Positions 55,047-64,000 of a DNA stretch of 64,000 nt are shown here, piece after piece. Location: contig CM019168.2 of NCBI GenBank assembly GCA_009739505.2, forward strand, positions 10,292,001-10,356,000, written 5' to 3'. Each line of letters opens with the position of its first letter. Position 1 is the first letter of the stretch. Position numbers and translations under genes: made by a program. Source of the DNA: Apolygus lucorum (taxonomy: Eukaryota; Arthropoda; Insecta; Hemiptera; Miridae). The notes under the pieces are model-generated. The model did not search any database, was not told the DNA's origin, and saw only the letters and a program-made list of their open reading frames with translations.

Positions 55047-57289
55047 GTTATGCTATATCTATGGTTTGTTAATGCTAGGTGGTATGAATAATGATTGCTA
55101 CTTACAGAGTGCTGGTTTCCTCCAAAGTTAAAATGCACCCATTTAACTACCTACTATTCTCCTAACAGAAAAAACGACTTCAGTTAAACGGCTTTACCAC
55201 TTGTCCCTTTGGGCTCTACTTTGCAACTGCTTTCTAAGGTGTTCTGATGGTAGAATAACGATGGCTATGCGAAAACTGGCGGGGGTTGATGACTGAGTAT
55301 AATATACTATGTTATAGTATATGTATGTAATGTTATTGATGGTAAACAAAAATACACTGTTCACATTGCACTGGTCCATTAACAGTTGCAACCTGAAGAG
55401 GTCTCCATCAAAATTTTCGATGTTAGGGCGCAGGTGATGATTTATTTTCATAGATTGCATTATAATTATAATAATTTGCGTATAAAGATTTACCTCTCTC
55501 TCAACAGTTAATTTTGATTTTGATGCGGGGAGGGAAAAGAAGTATCGATTGAAACGATGCGGCAAGTCTGGTGAAATGTCAAATAGCATCACATCCGATG
55601 GGTTGACATGAGGGATGGACACACGGAGTTAGCGTGTCGCTTGATGTGACCGAATGCACGCTACGGCCCCTAAAAGCCCCACCTTTCCCGCAAAATACCC
55701 GCAAAAGGCTAATGTCTGCGGCCGCAGAAGTGACCTTTTACCTTTAACATCGAAAGGACCTTTCCCGGGAGTGCAACGAAGGACCTCTTGTCGTCCTGGA
55801 CAACCGTGACTTGGCGGAGGCCATTCCTCAGGTTCGTACCGAGGGAAACTACGAGAATCGTCAACTTCTTTCGCTTCGGACGGGTTTGAAATCTCCAGTA
55901 CTAGGTAGAGTCCCATCTTCAGAGACACGAGAGTAAAGCTTCTATCCGTAGAGCATTATTCACGTCAACCGAAGCGGCGGTTGTAATCAACTTATGCGCA
56001 CTCTAGGAACACCATACGCCATCAATATCTTGAAGAAAATGAGCGACTCCCTCGAATGCAGCTGTTGGGGTGACGGGTCACTCGCCCCATAATTCACGGT
56101 TGGGACTTGAGGCTATATTCGTCCTACTAAACAACGGGAAGTCATCATTTATTTATAAGATAGGTAACCCTTTTTAACACTGGGGAAAAACCTCTTGCGG
56201 CACCGGTCATCATAAATACATAAGAATAACGCCTCGGACATGGACACCCCTAGGCCGTTTTGACGACTTATCCTAAAAGCCCTTGAAAGATGAAGACAGA
56301 ACACGATTTCTCTCCACTCGAATAAAAAATCGAAAAGATGTCCTTTCATAAAGTTGTTCGTTTTTAAAGTACCTGTACAATCACAATTTTAAGTGAGAAT
56401 ATTAGTTCTCTTCCGGTCGCTTAATCTACTCATTTGGAGCCTCATATTGCTTCGTATGATTGATTATTGATGCAACCGTTTCGTATTTTTACCTTTAACA
56501 ATATTGTTGGTGATCACACGATTTTAATAAAATTTCAGGAGGAGACAATCCAGCAAAGTCAGCTGACTGTATCTTTTACACGTTGTAAAAGTCTTGAGCT
56601 TTCAACAGAGGCACCCTGTCAAAGTTGCTTTGAAGTGATGGAGCGAGTTTCGAGTAGAATTTGAGTTTCTCGAAGAGAGATCGGTCTATCTTTCGTTCTC
56701 AGCAGCCTCTGTGAAATTTCAGTTATGTACTGTTAAAAGAAGCATACTTAGCTCACCCAGTTACAGTTCTTCAGAGTTACGCTGAGAAGTTTTTGCTGCT
56801 TCGAGACCATTACTGAGAGAGGCACCAAAGCAATACAAGAATGAAGATAGTTCTCAAAGCTCGATATCTGTACTCAGCTGTCCCAGCTAAGTTATAGCGT
56901 CTTAGCTAAGAAATTTCAACTTGGAAGGACAAACGGGAAAAAATGGTGTTCAGAGCTGATCAGTGAGAAGCTCAATTTGTTAGTGTACTTGATAGTTTCA
57001 TCGACCTCCAATAAAACCTCCTACCAAATCATAAACGTTAACATACAAGGAAAATTAAAGAATACAAATGTGTGCCATTGCATCGCCGAGACTGACTCGA
57101 CTTGACAGACAGTTTCTTTCAATGGCTCGACTCCATACAATTCGGTTAGAAATCATAATCTCAGAGGGGTTTCAACTCTCTCGTGTCATCTAAGAAAACA
57201 TTATGACAGCCATGGTGGGGGAGGGCATTGGCCCAATGTAAGAGAGAAGATTGAACTCACATGGTGGGCACTTGTGGAAAGACTTGTGG
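55047..57289. other. unassigned stretch with two minus-strand frames
   Basis: The longest frames are 142 codons (55194-55622, minus) and 99 codons (55629-55928, minus), adjacent to each other. The latter lies in GC-richer DNA and reads proline- and charge-rich (YEPEEWPPPSHGCPG). Neither has a domain I recognise, and neither shows convincing splice or start context. They could be fragments of exons or chance frames. Confidence 0.35.
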
Positions 57290-57345
57290 CTGGCTGGATT
57301 CAGGAGGCTCCACCAGGTAGCTCCACCAGGCAACTCCACCAGGCT
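57290..57345. repeat. short tandem repeat (GCTCCACCAGG)
   Basis: GGCTCCACCAGGTAGCTCCACCAGG-like 16-17-bp units occur three times between 57307 and 57345. Confidence 0.7.
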
Positions 57346-57977
57346 CTTCTATACCAGTCAGCCATCTTGTGGACACCTTTCTCTTATTTGCTCTCACCAA
57401 AAAGTTATTCAAGATCATCAAATTATCTGAAGTGAATTCCCAATTATAACCCAAAGATAAAGTGGATAGCTCCACAAGTTTTTAGATTCTCCAAGAGACA
57501 GGACATTTCTACCAGGATATCCCACCTGCATGCTGCACATCTTCAGCTCAGGAGTAGAGGAGTAACTACCTACCTGTGATTTTTCTCCTCTGGCTGTTCT
57601 TCTTCTTCTGCACCAACTACCTACCTACCTGGAGTTGGGCTATCTTCTTCATTGGAACTTTGGGGTTAGGTACCTACTAATTTTGTGATACTAGTTTCAG
57701 TGGCCACTCTTAGGTAGGCATCAACACAGGAATCAATACCATCATATTTATATCCTTGTTACCTCATTCTTGTTCAATAAAATTCACATTATCTGGTCAC
57801 GGGAAATACAGTCTACTTTCCGTTATTTATTATTATCTAGACACATCTGTTTGGCATTGGCAATATCGAGTCCTTTTTCTAGGCGCAGGTTGGTAAATTT
57901 TCTGAATGCTGACTGAATATTTTCTGGAGACAGGGAGGAAGGTTAATACTGGGAGAACACATGAACACAACTGAGAA
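57346..57977. other. unassigned stretch with TACC runs
   Basis: Contains clustered CTACCTACCTACC-type runs at 57560-57690. No frame of note. Confidence 0.4.
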
Positions 57978-58215
57978 CGAGTTAAAGGGTTGGGGAAGAT
58001 GGGTACCACTCTCTGCTCAATATACGAGTCAGCCAGCATCCCCATACTTGCGATGTACAGGGTTTTCACGGCCGATGTCCGCACAATTCTGACGTATGCA
58101 GCAGAGATTTGGGGGAATAAATATTATGGAGTTGAGGAGCAGGTTGAGATTCAATTTATAAAGATGCTGTACAGTCTTCCCCTCAACACAGCACATTACA
58201 TGGTGTAGCCTATTG
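57978..58215 (+). pseudogene. non-LTR reverse-transcriptase thumb-region fragment
   Basis: A 72-codon frame from 57990 reads SIPILAMYRVFTADVRTILT, YAAEIWGNKYYGVEEQVEIQ and FIKMLYSLPLNTAHYMV. The order 'F...V...L.Y.AEIWG...lE..q..F.K.lL.LP..T' is the stretch downstream of the palm in many arthropod non-LTR reverse transcriptases. A stop follows at the position where the family continues with a charged segment, and translation past the stop (IAFGDEVQMFRMLERW) still looks like pol. There is no catalytic YADD. This is a decayed fragment; it may or may not belong to the same element as the RNase H fragment at 58671. Confidence 0.7.
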
Positions 58216-58318
58216 CCTTTGGTGACGAGGTGCAGATGTTTAGAATGTTAGAGAGATGGTAGTTAGTGAAGGGACTGTCTGGTAGTCAGTGATTTCTGAC
58301 TTTTGAGTGAGATCCTCC

Positions 58319-58645
58319 TGGCTCGAGTGTAGCAGGGACTACAGCCTCCATCCACTCAGCTGCATCCACCCTGGCTCGAGGCTAGCAGCGACTACAGCCT
58401 CCATCCACTCAGCTGCATCCACCCTGGCTCAAGGGTAGCAGGGACTACAGCCTCCATCCACTCAGCTGCATCCACCCTGGCTCGAGCGTAGCAGGGACTA
58501 CAGCCTCCATCCACTCAGCTGCATCCACTCAGCTGCATCCACCCTGGCTCAAGGGTAGCAGGGACTACAGCCTCCATCCACTCAGCTGCATCCACCCTGG
58601 CTCAAGGGTAGCAGGGACTACAGCCTCCATCCACTCAGCTGCATG
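58319..58645. repeat. 53-bp minisatellite, six units
   Basis: CTGGCTCRAGGGTAGCAGGG followed by ACTACAGCCTCCATCCACTC and AGCTGCATCCACC starts near 58319, 58372, 58425, 58478, 58545 and 58598. The unit at 58478 carries an extra 14-bp duplication (CCACTCAGCTGCAT). Units are nearly identical, implying recent expansion. The period is not a multiple of 3 and each unit has stops. Confidence 0.95.
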
Positions 58646-58670
58646 AAGTTGGTGTGTTGGTTGACGCTGG

Positions 58671-59315
58671 TTGCTGAGTCGACGACGTCCTTGCTGGCAT
58701 GCCCGTGATCTTTCTCTCAATATTGTGAGGGCTCACAATAGGTATTTAGGGGGTGATGAAGGAAAATTTCCTCTATTTATATGCCCAATTGTAGGTGAGG
58801 GTAATGAAATTGCTGATAACCTTGCTAAAAGAGGCTCAGAGTCCCCGCCAGTAGGACCAGAACCGATCTTGGGAATCACCAAAAGTTGTTTACAAAATGT
58901 GGTTAAAAACTGGGAAAAAAACGAGCGAGTAAGATACTGGCAGAACCTCCCAGGTCTGAGACAGGCAAAACTATTCTTGACGTTCTCGAAGAACCGGGCT
59001 AACGAACTCAAAACTATGCCTAAAAAGGACGTCAGAATACTTGTGGCTCTGTTAACAGGCCACTGTCCACTTCGATATCACCTAAAGAAGATAGGCAAAC
59101 TAACAAGGGACATCTGCCGCTTCTGTGATATGGAAACGGAAGATGCCGAACATATTATGTGCTACTGTGAAGCACTGAGTCGAGCTAGCTACACAACCCT
59201 TGGAAGTGATTTCTTAGCGCCTGACACCGTTTCTAAGGTGACTTACACTGATCTTCTTTGCTTTGCTAAAAAGTGGGGAGAAGAGGTGTTCAGTAAACCC
59301 TTCTTAGTGGGCTAA
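58671..59315 (+). pseudogene. non-LTR retrotransposon RNase H and zinc-knuckle C-terminus
   Basis: A 214-codon frame (TTG start at 58671; the true start lies in lost upstream sequence). Residues about 40-60 read GEGNEIADNLAKRGSE, the last catalytic motif of the RNase H domain (GNE.AD.LA). Residues about 145-170 read CRFCDMETEDAEHIMCYCEA, the Cys/His cluster found at the C-terminus of jockey/I/R1-like pol proteins. The rest fits the usual linker and tail. Upstream RNase H motifs with the other catalytic acids are missing. RNase H would remove the RNA strand during target-primed reverse transcription. The frame is intact over this length, so the copy is fairly young, yet 5'-truncated at the 53-bp minisatellite. 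Sequence after the stop (to about 59390, ACTCCACAATAGACCC and GGTCGCGGTGG) is typical LINE 3' UTR. Confidence 0.88.
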
Positions 59316-59400
59316 CATAGCCTGGAGGCACTCCACAATAGACCCTGTTAGGTCGCGGTGGAAGGAGTGGATCAGCTCGCAAAAAGACCTCCAACGGGGA

Positions 59401-60387
59401 AAAAATGCCCAATTGTATAAAATACTAAGCGAAATTAGAGCAACTCCCCTCTTACTCAGAATAATCCAATATTTGGCCCATATCGACCATCTGGCGAGAC
59501 ATTTCTCTTCAAAATGCCACAGGTCCTCATTACCTTGTAAACTTACGTATTTTACGACCAGGTTTAGTTACGCCTTAAAAACGCGGCGTCCCCCAAAGAA
59601 TGGTTAATGACCCAAACGCAATCGAAGCTTCCAATCTCCGATAAAAGACTCCCCCCTTCTTACTCAACTTTTGCACGGCGTCTTCTAATCCAAAAATCTC
59701 GAATGTCAAGAACGTTTTGAGACACATAAATTTTATGGGCCTAACCGGAGCAAAGCCAGAAAAGATGTTCGTCTTGCGTAAGTATATAAAGTAGAGGAAG
59801 AAGAATCCAAAGTATTCGGGCACCCTTTTTTTCAGTTCTTTTTCTCCCTCGACCCGCTTTTTTTTCAGGATGTAAAAAAAAAGTTTCAACTCTTCAAGTT
59901 GGGAATTTATCAAAGATAAGCAAATGTCGCGGGGACAGTGGCATTCGATTCGTCCTTCGAAGCTGAGGGCACTTATAATTGATCCGACTGCATACAAGAA
60001 AGGACTTTCTACCACGAGATTTAATTAGTTTTCGTGACGGCAGCTGTCGCGGGAGATAAGAAGGTTGGCTCAGTTGGAAATGTCACAATCGTTACAACAC
60101 AATCCTTCAAGCTAGTTATAGCGGCATTCAGTTGAACATCAAGATGGCTCATTGCGGTCTCCAGCTTGCAGTTCTCTGGGAGTGGCTGCGGCTGCAAATT
60201 GTTTTCAAGTCGAAACACGTCGGTTTTGTTGTTGATCTAAATGATTCGCGACGTTGCGTCATTTCAATGAAGAAATTTCGATTCTTAACTGCAGTAGTGA
60301 AGGAAAAACAACGAATTCACGAGTCCCTGCGAGAGGCTGCGATAAAGGCGCTGACGTCTACCTGGGTAGACGCCATAGTTGAAAGAG
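59401..60387. other. unassigned stretch
   Basis: A 146-codon minus frame (59575-60015) and a 111-codon plus frame (60132-60467, running into the hairpin element) show no recognised domain. A 65-codon minus frame at 60021-60218 reads like a plausible protein segment (LETAMSHLDVQLNAAITSLK) but is closed by stops on both sides. None is supported as a gene. Confidence 0.35.
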
Positions 60388-60785
60388 TTAAGCAGGTCCC
60401 AGTTGGTCGGCGTTTGTTCCTCGTTACGGGTCAGTATTTAACTAAATTGAAGGGGCTCAAACTTTGAAAGTTGTACCTGAATTTGAAATGTTCAAGGATT
60501 TTTGAAATTCATTAGTACATGGGTGTACGGAATTGAAAAACTAAAAGATTACCGCTGGAATTATCAAAATCGAATCATATTTCTTTGGCAATTATTGTTC
60601 GATTTTGATGATTCCATCGGAAATCTTTCATTCTCCAATTCCCTACACCCAAGCACTAGTGAATTTCAAAAAATCCTTGAAAATTTCGAATTCAGGTACA
60701 ACTTTTAAAGTTTGAGCCTCTTCAATTCAGCGAAATACTGACCCTGGACGAGGAACAAACGGCGACCGACTGGGACCCGCTTTAG
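60388..60785. mobile_element. TTAA-flanked hairpin element, copy 2
   Basis: The same design as 39514-39960: outer TTAAGCAGGTCCCAGT and ACTGGGACCCGCTTTA, then AACTTTGAAAGTTGTACCTG against its inverted partner. The centre contains TCGATTTTGATGATTCCA. Arms are about 190 bp. Confidence 0.82.
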
Positions 60786-61383
60786 GCCAGTCATTCTGGC
60801 TCAAGATAATAGGGGTAAGTTTTGATCTAGTCGTAATTTTTTCATCATATATGTTTTTTGGATCGCTGAACACAAATAACACATGTTGAACACAAAACGT
60901 GTTTTTTTTTTGAAATTTTAGTCAAAATTTTGGCATTTTTTCCCCATATTCTGGAAATTATCCGTTTTTTTACAAAAGTCATTATTTATAAAATTGAAGT
61001 AGACAAATTTTCCTAGATTTATCCATTCGGACTATGTTTTGTACTACTAACCCTTTGGCCGCTAGACCGCGCCGAAAAACGGGCGAAATTGCCAGATGAT
61101 GGAAAAATCACGATTTCCGCGGAAACGACCCGTGTTTGATACTATTGGTGGCCAATGGTGTTGAAATTATCCAAGTACACTTAAATAAGCATGAACACTA
61201 TATATACCTATGATATATATATACACAGGCATGGTGCAAAATTAATTTTAAAATACTTATAAAAATGAAAAATTGTAGTATTGTAAGATAGGTACCTACT
61301 CCTCAGTGTATCACTAAATTAATAGTATGCTGCAGTAAATAAAAAAATACCGAGTAGGAAATTATGATGTGATATTTGTCAAA
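60786..61383. other. unassigned stretch
   Basis: AT-rich; TATATATACC-type runs near 61200-61225. No frame or repeat of note. Confidence 0.4.
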
Positions 61384-61560
61384 AAAAAAAAGTTGCAAAT
61401 TATTTTACAAATGTTTGTTATTTCCCTGTACTACTCTTTACTACTGTACTATCCTGTAAAGATCACAGCTTTGCCATTGTCACTATTTATTTTTTGTTTT
61501 TGACCTACCAGCCATAGGTACCTACTAACTACTAGGACATTTTTGAAAATTTCAACCCTT
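61384..61560 (+). repeat. DR1 dispersed repeat, diverged fragments
   Basis: AAAGTTGCAAATTATTTTAC, GATCACAGCTTTGCCATTGT and CATTTTTGAAAATTTCAACC are DR1 blocks from the 5' end and middle, joined by deletion. Confidence 0.65.
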
Positions 61561-61575
61561 CACTTCCATTTCGTT

Positions 61576-61755
61576 GATGGTCGGGGTTAAAATTCCCATA
61601 TTCCTCTGGCAATTATTGACATCCATGCGCTAATGAATTTCAAACATCCTTGAACGTTTCTAATTTGAGTATATTTTTAAAATCTTTTGCCCCTGAAATT
61701 TAGGGAAATACTAATCCGGAACGGGGAACGAACGGCGACCGACTGAGACCCCCTC
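61576..61755. mobile_element. hairpin element, right half only
   Basis: TTCCTCTGGCAATTATTGAC, GCGCTAATGAATTTCAAACA and ACGGCGACCGACTGAGACCC match the right arms of 39514-39960 and 60388-60785. The left arm is absent, so it would not form a hairpin. Confidence 0.75.
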
Positions 61756-61934
61756 CAATCCAAAAATCCTCCGTTACGCTCTGGACAATGATTGAATTGA
61801 AAGACAAGCAACTGAAATGATTCAAAAAGTCCTACGGTGGAGGGACCAGTATCTGACAAAGACCCAGTAATTGACATCACTTGGCAAAGTTAATAATAAG
61901 GAATAGGAGTGTTTTTCGTGATACGTTGAATACT

Positions 61935-62420
61935 TTGACCCATTTCCGGCCACTGATGCGTTTTCGCATCGACTTTTTTTAATATTGAAAATAGTGGAAA
62001 ATCTTTGTAGAAAAATTTTCTCTCGTTCATGCTGTTCCTAAACTCGTCAACAAAATTCTTCGACGTTCGGGAGCTCGATGCGATTTTGAAAATTTTGTTG
62101 TTGAAAAGGAGGCCTTTTGGCCGAAAGGGAGATGATGGTGCTCAAATTCGGTCCTCAGCGATTGAGCGTTCTTGGCCACGAGTCGAAACGGATTCCGGTT
62201 CATAAAATAGATTTTTACATTTTACCAACAACAATGAATTGGATAAAACACATCGATTTGGAATACTGAGGCCTCTTAAATCCCATTAAAATGAGAAATT
62301 CATAAAATTTGGAGTATTTTCGCCCCCAAATAGTGAGCAAATTATGCCTTATTTTAGCCGCCATCCTGTAAAAAAGTTTATCCTCCTCCTCTCGCTGCTC
62401 TGTGGCTTGAAATGGGTTAA
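61935..62420. mobile_element. piggyBac-type MITE, copy 2
   Basis: Same family and orientation as 16492-16989. The left edge is TTGACCCATTTCCGGCC (TTAA mutated to TTGA). The right edge is GGCTTGAAATGGGTTAA with an intact TTAA at 62417-62420. It shares GACGTTCGGGAGCTCGATGC and CCATCCTGTAAAA.AGTT. No transposase. Confidence 0.85.
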
Positions 62421-63195
62421 AGCAGAAATACTGATGTGTCAATCTCCGGTGCAACGAAAAACATGGCTGTCAACCACCGGGTCAAAAAATCGGTTTTGAA
62501 AAAACGGATTACATTTATGATGCTTGTGACTTGAATAATTTGAGGAATTTAAGAATAAAGTTTGAACAAATGGAAAAACGTATAACTTAATTGCTCGTCA
62601 TAGTCAGTATGTCGGTGTCAAAAATTGGACCCTGTACCTACAATTCAAAATGCGACAGGAATTAAGATGTTTGAAATAGTTTGGTTGTTCTTCTTTTGCT
62701 TCCTTATCTTCAATCGTGAGGGAGCACATGTTTCGGAGGACATCAATTTTTTTTGAATAGCTCTCGAATACAAGGGTTCTCTACCCTCTTCGTGTGGAAT
62801 AAAAACTACAATTACGTTTCAAAAAATGATACGAGTCTTAGTCGTACTGTCAAAGCAATTAAAAATGGAGACAAAAAAAGCAGAAAATCTTTCAAATTCG
62901 AAATTGAATCGGTTTAAGAGTTGGTATCGACGTGACTCTGAGCCGTCATAAAAATGACCTCATATTCACAAGAGACGCCCATTAATTACCAATTATTACC
63001 AGAAACCTGTTATTGACGAAGTTAACGACTCTGATCCGCACGGAAGAAAAGCAATTTTCATAATAGCTTCGTGGTGGGTTACGAGTTTTCCAACTGCAAT
63101 AAGTTCGGGGATAGAAAATAAGGTCTGAAGTTTCAACCGTCGAAAATGCGACAAAACCAAAAATGGAACAAAAGGATCAGGAGAACGAAATGGGT
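62421..63195. other. unassigned stretch
   Basis: AT-rich without notable frames or repeats. Confidence 0.4.
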
Positions 63196-63480
63196 GCCGA
63201 CCAGAGATGGGCGAATTCTTATTCATAAATACGATTATGAATACAAATCATATCTGCTATTTTATGATTATGAATACGAATACTGGTATGAATATGAATA
63301 TGAATACGAATACAATCGTATTCACACTTTGAATACGATTTTCCCCCGTATTCGTATTTTGAATACGATTTTATGATTTTTTCTATGATTTCCCCAAAAT
63401 CGAATTTGTTTTACGATTTTCTCTGAAAATCATACTTTTTTAAAATGATTTTCTCCCTAATTCTTGACATATTTATAACC
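63196..63480. repeat. degenerate GAATAY / CGTATTC microsatellite-like region
   Basis: GAATACGAATAC- and GAATATGAATAT-type hexamers dominate 63235-63320. From 63320 the complementary CGTATTC and GAATACGATTTT forms follow, so the two halves can pair. A Tyr/Glu-rich frame (63146-63376) is a by-product. Confidence 0.8.
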
Positions 63481-63499
63481 TGACACTGTCAAAATAATC

Positions 63500-64000
63500 T
63501 ATCGAAATTCGAAACGCTCACCAGTTCTTATAGGATTTTTCACGCAGAATTGAATGAGACCAACCCCAGGTCGCTACGACCAACCGAATAGGAAGTACAA
63601 CGAAATTTCTGCAGAAAATCGTATTTTTTTTAACAACTAGCACTGGAAATCATTAAAAAATATGATTTTTACTGGATATTTCGTCGTAGTTTCTATACAG
63701 TTGGTCGTAGCGACCTGGGGTTTGTCTCATTCGATTCTGCGTGAAAAATCCTATGAGAATTGGTGAGGGTTTCGAATTTTTATTAATTGTTTTGGCAATT
63801 TTAGGGGATAAATACGACCAAAATTGCGGTAAAAATCATAATTTTTTAATGATTTTTAGTCAAATAGTAAAAAAATACGATTTTCAGCGGAAATGTCGTC
63901 GTAGTTTCTATACGGTTGGTCGTAGCGACCTGAGGTTGGTCTCATTCGATTCTGCGTAAAAAATCCTATAAGAATTTGCGAGCGTTTCGAATTTTGATTG
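63500..64000. repeat. three copies of a module with palindromic GGTCGTAGCGACC core
   Basis: The module is inverted at 63500-63640, direct at 63660-63790 and direct at 63880-64000. Each has GGTCGTAGCGACC (or its complement), a neighbouring TCTCATTCGATTCTGCGT block and AAAATCCTATRAGAATT. The first two copies form a hairpin. The array runs off the window edge. Confidence 0.85.

Noticed and set aside
55194..55928. Two adjacent minus-strand frames as exons of one gene
   Set aside because: No recognised domain, no clear acceptor/donor pair and a poly-Ile run from a TAT repeat. Left as unassigned.
59575..60015. 146-codon minus-strand frame as a gene
   Set aside because: No domain or splice context. 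Poly-Lys and poly-Phe runs come from T/A homopolymers.

Overview
This window reads as non-coding, repeat-dense eukaryotic DNA, most likely from an arthropod genome. It is AT-rich, both strands are littered with stops, and there is no operon structure. The only recognisable proteins are decayed fragments of animal-type transposable elements: Tc1/mariner, Ty3/gypsy, and non-LTR elements with RNase H. Short runs of TACC/GGTA are common, a texture I associate with hemipteran insects, but the taxonomic call is inference. I could not identify a single intact host gene, rRNA or functional tRNA. Small host exons could be hidden in the unassigned stretches and would not be visible by eye.

Layout. 0-9 kb: end of a dispersed family (called DR1 here), two terminal-inverted-repeat elements, a degenerate 135-bp tandem array, a foldback element, a 46-bp GC-rich array ending in poly(G), and a mariner-derived composite in which two 3' halves are joined in opposite orientation. 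10-21 kb: a 98-bp-arm inverted repeat, a 20/21-bp minisatellite with higher-order structure, a DR1 copy, a TTAA-flanked piggyBac-type MITE, and a 129-bp array open in all forward frames. 22-25 kb: a nested locus that can be resolved layer by layer. An old repeat (DR2) was hit by a short-LTR gypsy-type retroelement with a 5-bp target duplication; its 5' LTR then received a LINE 3' end and its 3' LTR a hAT-type MITE with an 8-bp target duplication. 25-37 kb: a 48-bp array, a 900-bp piggyBac-type element, 0.6-kb and 0.2-kb tandem duplications, and a 91-104-bp array. 37-48 kb: more DR1, a TTAA-flanked hairpin element, a 164-168-bp satellite, a large hairpin, and a perfect 133-bp palindrome. 48-64 kb: a possible solo LTR, two SINE-like pieces, a TA-flanked MITE, the longest DR1 copy, LINE reverse-transcriptase and RNase H fragments separated by a 53-bp minisatellite, further copies of the hairpin and piggyBac-type families, and an array of palindrome-bearing repeats at the right edge.

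No set of genes works together here. The biology visible is that of mobile DNA: non-autonomous elements, foldbacks whose transcripts would form long hairpins, and tandem arrays. The most striking items are the perfect palindrome at 45346-45478, the datable nested insertion at 22440-24770, the hAT-type MITE carrying TATCGATA sites, and the abundant unassigned DR1 family. All family calls come from reading the sequence; none was checked against a database.
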